Shown one piece after another: positions 1 to 9,222 of a DNA stretch of 64,000 nucleotides. The position numbers and the translations under genes were made by a program. This DNA comes from Bacteroides ilei (GTDB lineage: Bacteria; Bacteroidota; Bacteroidia; Bacteroidales; Bacteroidaceae). The stretch is from the NCBI RefSeq assembly GCF_900128495.1, contig NZ_LT635801.1:941997-1005996 (forward strand), in the 5' to 3' direction. Each line of letters starts with the position of its first letter. Position 1 is the stretch's first letter. The notes beneath the pieces are model-generated. The model was given only the letters and a program-made list of their open reading frames with translations. It was not told where the DNA came from and did no database searches.

Positions 1-674
1 CCCTGATCTTCTCCTTTCTTCATGAAAAGTGTAGTGCTGGGGTTATACAGCAGGTCGTATAGAAGGTGTCTCGGGGTGATACATCCGTATGGAATATCCG
101 GGCATTGGTCCGCTTTGGGATACATTCCTACCGGAGTACAATTTACAATGACTTTATATTCGTCCATCATTTCCGGAGTCAGTTCTTCATAAGTGACTGT
201 ATTGTCGTTGTGTCGGCTTCTGGAAACGAACAAGGTTTCCAGTCCTAACTCTTTCAGGGCATGGTTGACGGCTTTCGATGCTCCGCCTGTCCCCAGAATC
301 AAGGCTTTTTTATGGTAAGTTTCCAGCAGGGGTTCGATAGAGCGGCTGAAACCGATGACATCCGAATTGTAACCGGTCAGCTTGACTTTGTTGTTTCTGG
401 CATGTTCTATGCGGATTACGTTGACCGCACCTATTGCGGCAGCATCTTTATCCAGTTCGTCAAGGAAAGAGATGACCTTTTCCTTATACGGGATGGTGAC
501 GTTCAGTCCTGCCAGATTAGGATTGGAAGCGATGACTTTAGGCAGGTCGTCGATGGTTGGAATTTCAAAGTTCACATATTCTGCGTCTATGTTTTCCGAC
601 TGGAATTTCTCATTGAAGAAATTCTTGGAGAAGGAATGACCTAGAGGATAACCTATCAAACCGAATTTTTTCAT
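1..674 (-). CDS. aroE: Shikimate dehydrogenase, 3' end beyond the window
   Basis: Reading the minus strand from an ATG at 672-674 gives an uninterrupted frame to the window edge, about 224 residues of a family usually near 250, so the C-terminus is missing. The N-terminus GLIGYPLGHSFS is the shikimate-binding signature, NVTIPYKE carries the catalytic lysine, and LILGTGGASKA is the NADP-binding glycine loop. AroE reduces 3-dehydroshikimate to shikimate in the cytoplasmic aromatic amino-acid pathway. It starts 21 bp after the ubiE stop codon and is probably the distal gene of the phoH-purC-ubiE-aroE operon. The family call is firm; only the C-terminal end is unseen. Confidence 0.93.
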   Translation of the reverse strand, partial: MKKFGLIGYPLGHSFSKNFFNEKFQSENIDAEYVNFEIPTIDDLPKVIASNPNLAGLNVTIPYKEKVISFLDELDKDAAAIGAVNVIRIEHARNNKVKLTGYNSDVIGFSRSIEPLLETYHKKALILGTGGASKAVNHALKELGLETLFVSRSRHNDNTVTYEELTPEMMDEYKVIVNCTPVGMYPKADQCPDIPYGCITPRHLLYDLLYNPSTTLFMKKGEDQ

Positions 675-695
675 AAGAATATGATTATAAAGATT

Positions 696-1436
696 CTACT
701 TTGTTGCGAAATAAAGGGTACATATACCGAAGGTGAGCCGCTTGAATGTGACCTCGCCAAATCCGGCTTTGCGGATAATTTCCTGCATCAGTTCTCCTTG
801 CGGGAATGCCTTGATGGATTCAGGAAGGTAGGTATAGGCACTCTGGTCTTTGGAAAATAGTTTTCCTAGTGTAGGGATTACTATTTTGGAATAAATGGCA
901 TACAGCTGTTTCATCGGAAACGTCTCGGGAACGGAGAGTTCCAATATGACAAGGTGTCCCCCCGGTGCAAGTACCCGATGCATTTCCTGCAGTCCGAGAT
1001 CCAGGTTCTCGAAGTTACGTACCCCGAAGGCAACGGTTATGGCGTCGAAACTCTTGTCTTTGAATGAGAGTCGGGTACAATCTTCTTTGGCAAAAGAGAT
1101 GCGGTCGGAAAGTCCGGCTTGTCTGACTTTTTCACGGCCCACATTCATCATACCTTCAGAAATGTCGGTTCCTACCAGTTTCCGGGGATGCAGGATGCGG
1201 CAGGCCTGGATGGCAAAATCGCCTGTGCCTGTAGCTACATCCATCATCTGTTGCGGACGGTAGGGTTTCAGAAGATTGATGGCTTGGCGACGCCATATTT
1301 TGTCGATTCCTAAAGAAAGGATATGGTTCAGGTTATCATAAGCCGGTGCTATGTTGTCGAACATTTTTTCAACCTGTACCGCCTTGCTTTCATCTTCATT
1401 ATAGGGCTTGATATTTTCCTGCGGGTAGTGAGGCAT
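696..1436 (-). CDS. ubiE: Demethylmenaquinone methyltransferase (UbiE/MenG)
   Basis: This 246-residue protein is full length for the UbiE/COQ5 family. The SAM-binding motif [13 protein letters not shown] lies near residues 65-76, and the family signature [15 protein letters not shown] follows near 135-150. It transfers a methyl group to demethylmenaquinone, the last step of menaquinone synthesis. Anaerobic Bacteroidales use menaquinone with fumarate reductase and lack ubiquinone, so MenG is the relevant activity. It lies 116 bp downstream of purC and 21 bp upstream of aroE on the same strand. No terminator is visible in between, so cotranscription is likely. Confidence 0.95.
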   Translation of the reverse strand: MPHYPQENIKPYNEDESKAVQVEKMFDNIAPAYDNLNHILSLGIDKIWRRQAINLLKPYRPQQMMDVATGTGDFAIQACRILHPRKLVGTDISEGMMNVGREKVRQAGLSDRISFAKEDCTRLSFKDKSFDAITVAFGVRNFENLDLGLQEMHRVLAPGGHLVILELSVPETFPMKQLYAIYSKIVIPTLGKLFSKDQSAYTYLPESIKAFPQGELMQEIIRKAGFGEVTFKRLTFGICTLYFATK

Positions 1437-1552
1437 AGATAGGGATTGTCTTGGATATTTGTTCTATATGTCGGAGTTTACCGGTTCCGGGACTGAAAAA
1501 TCTGGTAAAACAAAGTCTGCCATATTCTTTAGTCCCGGGAAACGGTACTCTT

Positions 1553-2500
1553 TTATTTTGTCAGGTATTCTGTAACGTTCTTTTCGATACGGGCAGCCAG
1601 ACTGTCTGTATCAGCCTTGACGAATGTTTCGCCGGTGATATGTTCGTACAGTTCGATGTAGCGGTCACTGATGGAAGCTACGATTTCTGGGGTCATTTCG
1701 GGTACTTTCTGACCTTCTTTTCCCTGAAATCCGTTGGCCATAAGCCATTCGCGTACGAATTCCTTAGACAATTGCTTCTGTGCTTCACCTTTTTCGAAAC
1801 GTTCCTGATAGCCTTCAGAATAGAAGTAACGGCTTGAGTCGGGAGTATGGATTTCATCCATCAGATAGATTTCACCGTTATATTTTCCGAATTCATATTT
1901 GGTATCTACCAGAATCAGGCCACGTTCTGCTGCTATCTGGGTTCCGCGTTCAAACAGAGCCAATGTGTAATTTTCGAGGGTTTCATATTCTTCGGGAGTA
2001 GCGAGACCTTTAGCCAGGATTTCTTCTTTGGAGATATCTTCATCGTGCATACCCATTTCTGCTTTGGTAGTAGGAGTGATGATCGGGTGAGGGAACTTTT
2101 CGTTTTCACGCATACCTTCCGGCAGGCGGACACCGCAGATTTCACGTACTCCGCTGTTGTAGGCACGCCATGCACTTCCACACAGATATCCGCGTACAAT
2201 CATTTCAACAGGAAAGCCTTTGCACATAACTCCTACGGTAACCATCGGATCGGGAGTTGCCAGTTTCCAGTTCGGGCAGATGTCTGTAGTAGCGTCAAGG
2301 AACTTGGCTGCAATCTGGTTCAGCATTTGTCCTTTGTATGGAATTCCTTCAGGTAGTACTACGTCAAAGGCCGAGATACGGTCGGTAGCAACCATCACTA
2401 ATTTTTCATCGTTGATGTTATATACATCACGCACTTTACCATGGTAAACGCTTTTCTGTCCAGGAAAGTGATAATCTGTTTTTGTTAAAGCTTTGCTCAT
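1553..2500 (-). CDS. purC: Phosphoribosylaminoimidazole-succinocarboxamide synthase
   Basis: The 315-residue protein is a SAICAR synthetase. Visible signatures are KVRDVYNI near the N-terminus (nucleotide-binding beta-hairpin), [11 protein letters not shown] (family signature), and LVDTKYEFG with [13 protein letters not shown] in the second half. It condenses CAIR with aspartate using ATP in de novo purine synthesis. The length matches the longer PurC form found in Bacteroidetes and eukaryotes rather than the ~240-residue E. coli form. The ATG at 2498-2500 is the natural start, 53 bp after the phoH stop. It is read with phoH upstream and ubiE downstream. Confidence 0.96.
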   Translation of the reverse strand: MSKALTKTDYHFPGQKSVYHGKVRDVYNINDEKLVMVATDRISAFDVVLPEGIPYKGQMLNQIAAKFLDATTDICPNWKLATPDPMVTVGVMCKGFPVEMIVRGYLCGSAWRAYNSGVREICGVRLPEGMRENEKFPHPIITPTTKAEMGMHDEDISKEEILAKGLATPEEYETLENYTLALFERGTQIAAERGLILVDTKYEFGKYNGEIYLMDEIHTPDSSRYFYSEGYQERFEKGEAQKQLSKEFVREWLMANGFQGKEGQKVPEMTPEIVASISDRYIELYEHITGETFVKADTDSLAARIEKNVTEYLTK

Positions 2501-2553
2501 TTTTCCTATATTTAAATGATTCTATAATTAGGGATATATGTTCAGTCTAAGAA

Positions 2554-3567
2554 TTATTCTTCCTTTCCGTTCTGGTGTGTTTTGGATGCCTTTCTCCCGG
2601 CTTCAGCAGTTGCGGCCTTTTCGGCTTTCATTTTCTCCTCAAACTTTTCATAGGCTTCTACGATGCGGGTAACGAGTTTATGGCGGACAATGTCTTTTTT
2701 GTTCAGTTCAATGAAGCTGATACCTTTTACTCCTTTCAGTATCTTGATGGCTTGTATCAGACCGGAAGCCTGTGATGAAGGAAGGTCAATCTGGGTCATG
2801 TCGCCCGTTACAATCATTTTTGTATTCATACCCATACGGGTGAGGAACATCTTTATCTGCTGGCTTGTAGTGTTCTGGGCTTCGTCCAGAATAACGACGG
2901 CGTCATTCAATGTGCGTCCGCGCATGAATGCTAGCGGTGCAATCTGGATGATATTCAGTTCCATGTATTCTTTCAGCTTGGCTGCCGGAATCATATCCTG
3001 CAGGGCGTCATAGAGCGGTTGCAGGTACGGATCTATCTTGTCTTTCATATCGCCGGGGAGAAAACCCAGTTTTTCTCCGGCTTCAACAGCCGGACGGCTC
3101 AGAATGATTTTCTTTATTTCCTTATTTTTAAGGGCTCTGACGGCTAATGCAATTGCTGTATAAGTCTTGCCCGATCCGGCCGGGCCGATAGCAAATATCA
3201 TGTCATTCTTGTCGAATTCCTTGACCAGTTTCAATTGGTTTGCACTGCGGGGAGTTATAGGTTTTCCCGTTACGCTGTATACGATGGCGTCGCCCACTTT
3301 CTGTGCTTGAGGCTTGTTGCCTTTTACTATGTCAAGTATAGTTTCTTCGTTAAGTGAATTGTATTGGGCACAATATTTCTCCAGAGCCAACACGGCTTCT
3401 TCGAAGGCGCACATTTCTTCTTCGTCTCCCATTACTTTGATGACATCTCCTCTTGCCACGATGCGCAGTTTGGGAAACAATGCCTTGATCATTTGCATGT
3501 TGGCGTTGTTTACGCCATAAAAGATAACCGGATCAATATCTTCTAGTACAATATGTTTTTCAATCAT
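2554..3567 (-). CDS. phoH: PhoH family ATPase
   Basis: This is a 337-residue PhoH-like protein. A small N-terminal nucleic-acid-binding-like domain (about residues 1-90) precedes the PhoH ATPase core. The Walker A motif GPAGSGKT is at 128-135, and VILDEAQNTT carries the Walker B. The C-terminus is lysine-rich and low in complexity. PhoH proteins are cytoplasmic ATPases linked to RNA metabolism, often near ybeY; their exact substrate is not settled. It is the first gene of the minus-strand operon with purC, ubiE and aroE. A -7-like box (TAAATTTG on the minus strand, 3605-3612) lies about 40 bp before the start. Confidence 0.93.
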   Translation of the reverse strand: MIEKHIVLEDIDPVIFYGVNNANMQMIKALFPKLRIVARGDVIKVMGDEEEMCAFEEAVLALEKYCAQYNSLNEETILDIVKGNKPQAQKVGDAIVYSVTGKPITPRSANQLKLVKEFDKNDMIFAIGPAGSGKTYTAIALAVRALKNKEIKKIILSRPAVEAGEKLGFLPGDMKDKIDPYLQPLYDALQDMIPAAKLKEYMELNIIQIAPLAFMRGRTLNDAVVILDEAQNTTSQQIKMFLTRMGMNTKMIVTGDMTQIDLPSSQASGLIQAIKILKGVKGISFIELNKKDIVRHKLVTRIVEAYEKFEEKMKAEKAATAEAGRKASKTHQNGKEE

Positions 3568-3604
3568 TCAATAAATTTAGATAGCTCGTAAGTTTAATTT
3601 CTTG

Positions 3605-3612
3605 CAAATTTA
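3605..3612 (-). promoter_or_regulatory. Candidate -7 box of the phoH-purC-ubiE-aroE operon
   Basis: On the minus strand this reads TAAATTTG, matching the Bacteroidetes -7 consensus TAnnTTTG, 38 bp before the phoH start codon. No clear TTTG -33 box is visible at 19-21 bp, so the assignment is tentative. Confidence 0.4.
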
Positions 3613-3691
3613 ATCAATCCTTTTGATACTTGACGTAAATCAGGTAATTTATTTCAGCTTTTGATTGTTTCACGTTTCAGATTATTATCTA

Positions 3692-3699
3692 TATCTTTG
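3692..3699 (+). promoter_or_regulatory. Candidate -7 box for the DUF5715 lipoprotein and truA
   Basis: TATCTTTG matches the TAnnTTTG consensus exactly and lies 69 bp before the first possible start codon at 3769. The -33 region is weak (TTTC about 20 bp upstream). Confidence 0.45.
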
Positions 3700-3768
3700 T
3701 GTCGGTAAATTTTGAATAAGGACATATCTTGTCCGTGAACGCTAGTTTCTGCGGAACTTAATTTTGAC

Positions 3769-4434
3769 ATGTGCATGAAAAAGCTATTTCTTATGGCTGT
3801 ACTTATATTTCCGGCCTTGCTGGTGGGATGTGGACATAAGGACAGATCCATCCGCCTGAATTATCCTCATAATATCCGTGGGGTAATAAGTTATAAACGA
3901 AGTTTCAATGATTTGAATGATGTGCAGCTTGCTTCTGCAAAACGTTTGGGTATCAAACCTGTATCGTCACGTGAACAGGCGGAAGAGTTGAAAGGCAGGC
4001 TGATGGAGATTTCTTCGTGTGACCGCTATGACGTGGATGAACTGACTCACTCCATACCCTATCTGGTGCCGGAAGCAAGTGCATTACTAGATACTATTTC
4101 GATGAATTTTCTGGATTCATTGGCGTGTAAAGGACTTAATCCTAATAAGCTGGTGGTTACATCGGTATTGAGGACCAAAGACGACGTGAAGAAACTACGC
4201 CGTACGAACGGTAATGCTTCCGAAAATTCGTGCCATTTCTATGGAACGACTTTTGATATCAGCTGGAAACGTTTTACAAAGGTGGAGGATCCCGACGGAC
4301 GCCCGATGCAGGATGTCGGGGCGGATACGTTGAAGCTTGTGTTGTCGGAAGTGCTGCGTGATATGCGTCAGTCCGACCGTTGTTATGTAAAGTATGAATT
4401 GAAACAGGGATGTTTCCATATAACGGTCCGTTAA
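3769..4434 (+). CDS. Lipoprotein with peptidase-M15-like metal site (DUF5715-like)
   Basis: The 221-residue protein begins with a lipoprotein signal ending in LLVGC (Cys21), so it is probably exported and lipid-anchored. The C-terminal half resembles the D-Ala-D-Ala carboxypeptidase (peptidase M15/VanY) fold: [12 protein letters not shown] carries His156 and Asp163, and CFHITVR at the C-terminus carries His217, the expected H-D-H zinc ligand order. A role in trimming peptidoglycan stem peptides is therefore an inference. I place it in the DUF5715-type group from memory. An ATG at 3775 is an equally good start and gives a cleaner signal peptide. The stop codon is 2 bp before truA, so the two are cotranscribed. 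Confidence 0.75.
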   Translation: MCMKKLFLMAVLIFPALLVGCGHKDRSIRLNYPHNIRGVISYKRSFNDLNDVQLASAKRLGIKPVSSREQAEELKGRLMEISSCDRYDVDELTHSIPYLVPEASALLDTISMNFLDSLACKGLNPNKLVVTSVLRTKDDVKKLRRTNGNASENSCHFYGTTFDISWKRFTKVEDPDGRPMQDVGADTLKLVLSEVLRDMRQSDRCYVKYELKQGCFHITVR

Positions 4435-4436
4435 AG

Positions 4437-5204
4437 ATGGCTAGGTATTTCATTTATTTGGCATACGATGGGACAAATTACCACGGATGGCAGATCCAAC
4501 CGAACGGTAACAGTGTACAGGAGACTTTGATAAAGGCTCTTTCTACGTTTTTGCGCCGACAGGTCGATGTGGTAGGGGCAGGACGTACCGATGCAGGTGT
4601 GCATGCACGTATGATGGTAGCTCATTTCGATTTTGAGGATGGACTGGACTGTCTGTCTGTAACCGATAAGTTGAACCGTTTGCTTCCTCCTGATATTTCG
4701 GTCTATAAGGTCTGCCGGGTAAAGCCGGATGCACACGCACGTTTCGACGCCCTTTACCGTACCTATAAATATTATGTTACTACTCGCAAAAGTCCGTTTA
4801 ACAGGATGTATGCCTGGCGTATCTATCAGCCGTTGGATTTTGAAAAGATGAACGAGGCTGCTGCCACATTGTTTGATTATGTAGACTTTACCAGTTTCAG
4901 CAAGGTACATACCGATGTAAAGACCAATAATTGTAGGATTATGTATGCCCGTTGGGAGCAGACGGGTGATTCGGAATGGGTGTTTACCATTCAGGCCGAC
5001 CGTTTTTTGCGTAATATGGTACGTGCCGTGGTGGGTACGTTGGTAGAAGTGGGACGTGGAAAAATGACGGTCGACGGATTCCGTAAAGTGATTGAAAGAA
5101 AAGACCGTTGCAGTGCTGGATCATCGGTACCTGGACATGCCTTGTTTCTGGTAGATGTGGGCTATCCCACTACATTGTTTCTTGATATTGTCTGTGAGGA
5201 CTAG
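4437..5204 (+). CDS. truA: tRNA pseudouridine(38-40) synthase TruA
   Basis: From ATG 4437 the protein has 255 residues. [13 protein letters not shown] is the usual TruA N-terminus, and [11 protein letters not shown] contains the catalytic Asp52. [17 protein letters not shown] in the C-terminal half is also typical. It isomerises uridines 38-40 in the tRNA anticodon arm. The reading frame is open back to 4410, but that extension overlaps the upstream gene and lacks similarity to the family, so ATG 4437 (2 bp after the upstream stop) is preferred. Its TAG stop overlaps the stop of the convergent gene within a single CTAG at 5201-5204. Confidence 0.96.
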   Translation: MARYFIYLAYDGTNYHGWQIQPNGNSVQETLIKALSTFLRRQVDVVGAGRTDAGVHARMMVAHFDFEDGLDCLSVTDKLNRLLPPDISVYKVCRVKPDAHARFDALYRTYKYYVTTRKSPFNRMYAWRIYQPLDFEKMNEAAATLFDYVDFTSFSKVHTDVKTNNCRIMYARWEQTGDSEWVFTIQADRFLRNMVRAVVGTLVEVGRGKMTVDGFRKVIERKDRCSAGSSVPGHALFLVDVGYPTTLFLDIVCED

Positions 5205-5968
5205 TTTTTCTCTGTCAGGTATTTCCAATATCTTACAGGCATGTCTTTCTTGTGTTTTGCCGGATTGAGCCTTTCCTTTATGCAGATAGCTTTGAAGTAG
5301 CTTTTCCACAATGTCTGGAACAGTTTCTCGTCTTTGTCGAGAATATCGTCATTCAGTTTTCCGGTCGTGAAGTGTGCTTCTTTGTGAGATGCAAAGGTTA
5401 TTTCTGCTATTTCCTTGCCGTTATAGTAGTATCCGTAATGTCGTCTTGAATCATAGATGAGCCATTGTTGATCATTGAAACGGTCGCTGAAGTGCCGGAT
5501 GGTAAGGGGGAATACATTATATATAGGATCCATGATGCCATAATAGATTCCTTCGGATGTTTTCTGGAAGCGCATGAACTGGAGTATACGGTGTTTTTCA
5601 TCATTCACTTTCTTTCCCAGCTGTGCTACGGCGAGTATGTCCGGATCAGAGAAATTAGTTTCAACGGAGATAGGTGCATCAACGACTTTTTGCATGAACT
5701 TCAGCAAAAGATAAGGCGCTCCGTCGGTTTCGGAAAGCCAGCAATGGGTCATTGTAGCAAGAGCGGTACGTGACAGTTTCTTTTTCAGTGCTTTCCATAC
5801 TCTTTCGGCTTTTTCATTGTCGGTTGTCACTTCATGAACCTCGTCATAGAACAGTGGGAGAGTTTCATTCCGGTCCAGAAGCATATCAGGAAAAGTTTTC
5901 CGTTTATATGCATCGAACAAGGCAGTCAGCAGTCCTTCGAATGTATGGTCGTACTGGAATATGGTCAT
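5201..5968 (-). CDS. DUF4130 / TIGR03915-family putative DNA metabolism protein
   Basis: The 255-residue protein has features of the TIGR03915 family: an N-terminal [16 protein letters not shown], a central domain with [12 protein letters not shown], and a C-terminal DUF4130 region with [16 protein letters not shown] and [17 protein letters not shown]. Family members usually sit beside a radical-SAM protein (TIGR03916) and are suspected to act in DNA repair or modification; the chemistry is unknown. No radical-SAM partner is present on either side here, which is noteworthy. It converges on truA with overlapping stop codons. Start ATG at 5966-5968. Confidence 0.85.
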   Translation of the reverse strand: MTIFQYDHTFEGLLTALFDAYKRKTFPDMLLDRNETLPLFYDEVHEVTTDNEKAERVWKALKKKLSRTALATMTHCWLSETDGAPYLLLKFMQKVVDAPISVETNFSDPDILAVAQLGKKVNDEKHRILQFMRFQKTSEGIYYGIMDPIYNVFPLTIRHFSDRFNDQQWLIYDSRRHYGYYYNGKEIAEITFASHKEAHFTTGKLNDDILDKDEKLFQTLWKSYFKAICIKERLNPAKHKKDMPVRYWKYLTEKN

Positions 5969-6075
5969 GGTGGTTATCTGAAATAAAGTCGGGCAAATAT
6001 AATATTTACATACCGGTTACTGTGTCGGGGAAGGAACGGCTTTCCCGCGTGAGTAACCGGTTTTATGGTTCTGTT

Positions 6076-6969
6076 TTATTTCTGTATGGCGACATCTTCC
6101 AGAATGATGGAGTAGCTGGTGCTGAAACTTTTGTCGGGAGCCAGTTGTTGCATCCATTCACGGTTCTGGAATTCACCTTTGTAGCCTATCTTGTCGCACC
6201 GACCGTACCATGGTTCAATGCATACGAAAGGAACATCGGGATGTGCAGTACTCGGCGACCATATAGCCAATAGAGGTGTGCCACATTCTATACTGATGTA
6301 CGGGTTCTTCTGTTTGTCGAGAAGGGTTACTTTCTTTACCTGGTTGTTGTCGAATATATAGGTGTCGCAGTCGAATGTCTGCTGGGTCAGTTCCATATAG
6401 CCGTTATCTAGTTTCAGGATATGCCGGTTATCGGATACGCATCCTTTCTCTACCGGTGAAATATATTCCAGGCTGGTAGCCTTTTTCCCGAAATAGAGGA
6501 ATCCTCGTTCGCTGGTCGAGATATCAAGATCTCTGTAATAGAAGGCCGGGTGTGCACCTATCTGATAATACATGTCGGTTTCTCCCGTGTTCTGGATGCT
6601 CCATATCACTTCAATCCGGTTATCTTTCAGACGGTATCCGACTTCCAGGACAAATGGAAAAGGATAGACCTTGAGCGTATCGCTATTGCTTTCAAGAGTA
6701 TAGATAACAGCGTTGTCCTCTTCATATGTAAGCTGGAATTCCATGTCACGCGCAAAGCCGTGTTGTCCCATAGAATAGGTTTTTCCTTCATAACGGTATT
6801 CGTTGTTCCATAGTCGGCCTACGATAGGAAAAAGGACCGGAGAATGGCGTCCCCAGTATTTGGGGTCGGCTTGCCATAGATATTCTGTTTCGTTTGCACA
6901 GATACTTATCAGTTCAGCTCCATTATCGGATATCTGAATTGTAATGTAGTCGTTCGATAATGTTTTCAT
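6076..6969 (-). CDS. Aldose 1-epimerase family protein (galactose-mutarotase-like)
   Basis: Starting at ATG 6967-6969 the protein has 297 residues. A TTG-initiated extension to 6978 is possible but less likely. It has the beta-sandwich signatures of the LacX/YeaD-type aldose epimerase group: NGAELISI near the N-terminus, WGRHSPVLFPIVGRL, MGQHGFARD (active-site histidine region), and IGAHPAFYY (second histidine). These proteins interconvert alpha and beta anomers of sugars or sugar phosphates. There is no signal peptide, so it is cytoplasmic. It appears monocistronic, with 107 bp to the downstream gene. The specific substrate cannot be read from sequence. Confidence 0.85.
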   Translation of the reverse strand: MKTLSNDYITIQISDNGAELISICANETEYLWQADPKYWGRHSPVLFPIVGRLWNNEYRYEGKTYSMGQHGFARDMEFQLTYEEDNAVIYTLESNSDTLKVYPFPFVLEVGYRLKDNRIEVIWSIQNTGETDMYYQIGAHPAFYYRDLDISTSERGFLYFGKKATSLEYISPVEKGCVSDNRHILKLDNGYMELTQQTFDCDTYIFDNNQVKKVTLLDKQKNPYISIECGTPLLAIWSPSTAHPDVPFVCIEPWYGRCDKIGYKGEFQNREWMQQLAPDKSFSTSYSIILEDVAIQK

Positions 6970-7130
6970 AATATGCAATTAGTTTAATAATAGGTTCACA
7001 TTCAGGATATTGCTTTTATCTTTCGTTTCCGGTTAAGGTAAAATTCTGATTTCTGGATGTTACTTATTTTTATAGTTTCCCCAAAATTAATGATTTTAAT
7101 TGCTTGTTTGTGTTAAAATAATGACTTATT

Positions 7131-7160
7131 TTTGTTTGTTTTATCTTTTTACTATATTTG
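7131..7160 (+). promoter_or_regulatory. Promoter of the TPR kinase/LytTR pair
   Basis: TTTG at 7131-7134 is followed after 18 bp by TATATTTG at 7153-7160, close to the Bacteroidetes TTTG-N19-TAnnTTTG pattern. The start codon follows 22 bp downstream. Confidence 0.65.
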
Positions 7161-7182
7161 CGTCATAACCTAATATGGAAAA

Positions 7183-9216
7183 ATGCAGAAGTTTTTACGC
7201 TTTGTCTCATACATGGGCCTGATATTTTGTTTGATAGGCTGTCATGCTGGTGGTAAGAAACGGCAGTATGACGTATCAAAAGACAATGAGATAATCCGTA
7301 TGTTGGAAGATTCACTGAATTACCATCCTTCGGAAACGGATGATCAGGTTGATTTTTTTTTAGGAAAAGTCAGGGACAGCTTGTCTTATTATCGGTTGCT
7401 TATAGTGAAGGCTAAAGCAAAAATGATCAGTGCGGAGATTGATTCGTCTGTTGCGATTCTGCAACGGATCGAGTCATTCTGTTCGTCTGCATCACTTTCC
7501 GAACACGGGCGTTTCCTGCTGCTGTCCAATGTACATAATATGCGGGGAAACCTTTACGCCCGTCGGGTAGTGATGGATTCTGCATGCATGGAGTTTACCC
7601 GTTCTTATGATTACTGTATAAAGGCAGGCGACCCGGAAAAAAGTCTGGATGTAATGTTGAATCTGGCTGATTCGTATGTGCGGAGCGGAAGGTATGACTT
7701 GAGTTCGTATTGGTATCGCCGGTTTCTGATTGTGGCGGATTCTCTTAAACTTCCGGATGAAAAACGTTTTCCGGCCTATTATGGGCTGGCGCAAGTCAAT
7801 ATGGATCTGCAGAACTTTGAGCAGTGTGACTATTATTTTAATCAGGCAAACAGGTTCTTTGACAAGATGGATCCTTCTGAAAAACAAATTTACTTGAATA
7901 ATAGGGGGAATTCTTATTATTACAGAGGCGACTATAATACAGCCCTGCGTTATTTTAAAGAGTTGATGGCTTTTTTAAAGGAATATCCCGAAATGGAATT
8001 TGAACAGAATCTGGCTATGGTCAATTTGGGTGAATTGTATTTGTTGACAGACAAGATGGATTCTGCTGCATACTATCTGGACCGTTGCCATGACTTTTTC
8101 TTGCGTATAAAGAATAACAGTGCCCTTTACTATATAGATACACAGCTGATAGAACTGGCTTTGAAGCAGGGGAATCTGCCTTTGGCCGAAAAGCGTATGG
8201 AAGAAGCTGTAAAGCCAGACTATGTAGAGCCGAACATGTTGCGTATACGGAATCGGTATTTACAGCATTATTTTGAGGAAAAAGGCGATTACAAGAAAGC
8301 TTATCATTATCTGCTGGAAAATCATCGGATAGATGATTCCACACGGAATGAACGGGTCAAGATGCGTACGGCCGAGGTTATACTGAAATATAGACAGGAC
8401 AGTACGTTGATGAAAAAGGAAGTGCTTATCCGGCAGAAAGAAAACGAGGTGTTGCGGCTTCACCAGTGGATTTATGTGGCAATAGGAGCTGTATTGTTGG
8501 TCGGACTGCTGGTTGCCGGCAGGTTGTTTGTTTTGAAACGTCGGCATGAAAGGAGTGCGTGGAGGATGCGTACTGCCATCATGTCACTCCGTCTGGAGAA
8601 TATCCGTAACCGTATATCGCCTCATTTCATCTTTAATGTCTTGAATAGGGAAGTGACGCTAAACAGGTTGAACCAATCAGATGATATGATGGAATTGATA
8701 AAGCTGATGAGGCGTAATCTGGAACTTACGGAAGGATTGTCTGTCTCTTTGGCCGATGAACTGGATTTTGTGCAGACATATATCAATCTGGAAGGGAAGA
8801 CTTTGGGAGATGATTTTATTTATTGTACAGATGTTGACCCGGATATAGATTTGCAGCAGTTCAAGATTCCTTCCATGTCACTTCAGATACCGGTGGAAAA
8901 CGCCATCAAACATGCCTTGTCGGGAAAGGAAGGCCGAAAATGCTTATGGGTCATAGTGAAGAGGAGAGGGAGGGCTGTTGAACTGTCTGTACGTGATAAT
9001 GGAGGCGGATACGGTCATCATACATCTGGAATCCGGGGAACCGGTACAGGAATGAAGGTGGTGACACAGACCATCCAACTGTTAAATACGTATAATATTG
9101 ATCCGATAGTAATGACAATCAATAATGTAGATATGGAAGAAGATAATGGTATGGGTTGTGAAGTACATTATACTGTTCCATTAAATTATTCATATAAATT
9201 GAATTTGGAAAAGTAG
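7183..9216 (+). CDS. TPR-containing LytS-type sensor histidine kinase
   Basis: This 677-residue sensor has a short N-terminal signal with a lipobox-like LIGC (about residue 20) and an extracytoplasmic region of tetratricopeptide-like helices (about 60-400). A transmembrane helix follows near 428-448, then a cytoplasmic kinase core of the His_kinase (LytS/YehU) type. The phospho-acceptor is His481 in ISPHFIFN. The N-box PVENAIKHAL and glycine-rich DNGGGYG and GTGTGMKV form the ATP lid. It presumably phosphorylates the LytTR regulator 6 bp downstream. The TPR sensor suggests a peptide or protein signal in the periplasm, but none is identifiable. The lipobox plus a second membrane anchor is unusual. 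Confidence 0.88.
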   Translation: MQKFLRFVSYMGLIFCLIGCHAGGKKRQYDVSKDNEIIRMLEDSLNYHPSETDDQVDFFLGKVRDSLSYYRLLIVKAKAKMISAEIDSSVAILQRIESFCSSASLSEHGRFLLLSNVHNMRGNLYARRVVMDSACMEFTRSYDYCIKAGDPEKSLDVMLNLADSYVRSGRYDLSSYWYRRFLIVADSLKLPDEKRFPAYYGLAQVNMDLQNFEQCDYYFNQANRFFDKMDPSEKQIYLNNRGNSYYYRGDYNTALRYFKELMAFLKEYPEMEFEQNLAMVNLGELYLLTDKMDSAAYYLDRCHDFFLRIKNNSALYYIDTQLIELALKQGNLPLAEKRMEEAVKPDYVEPNMLRIRNRYLQHYFEEKGDYKKAYHYLLENHRIDDSTRNERVKMRTAEVILKYRQDSTLMKKEVLIRQKENEVLRLHQWIYVAIGAVLLVGLLVAGRLFVLKRRHERSAWRMRTAIMSLRLENIRNRISPHFIFNVLNREVTLNRLNQSDDMMELIKLMRRNLELTEGLSVSLADELDFVQTYINLEGKTLGDDFIYCTDVDPDIDLQQFKIPSMSLQIPVENAIKHALSGKEGRKCLWVIVKRRGRAVELSVRDNGGGYGHHTSGIRGTGTGMKVVTQTIQLLNTYNIDPIVMTINNVDMEEDNGMGCEVHYTVPLNYSYKLNLEK

Positions 9217-9222
9217 GGAAAT

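Noticed and set aside
1451-1837. 128-residue plus-strand open frame opposite purC
   Set aside because: It overlaps the conserved C-terminus of PurC in antisense and has no domain.
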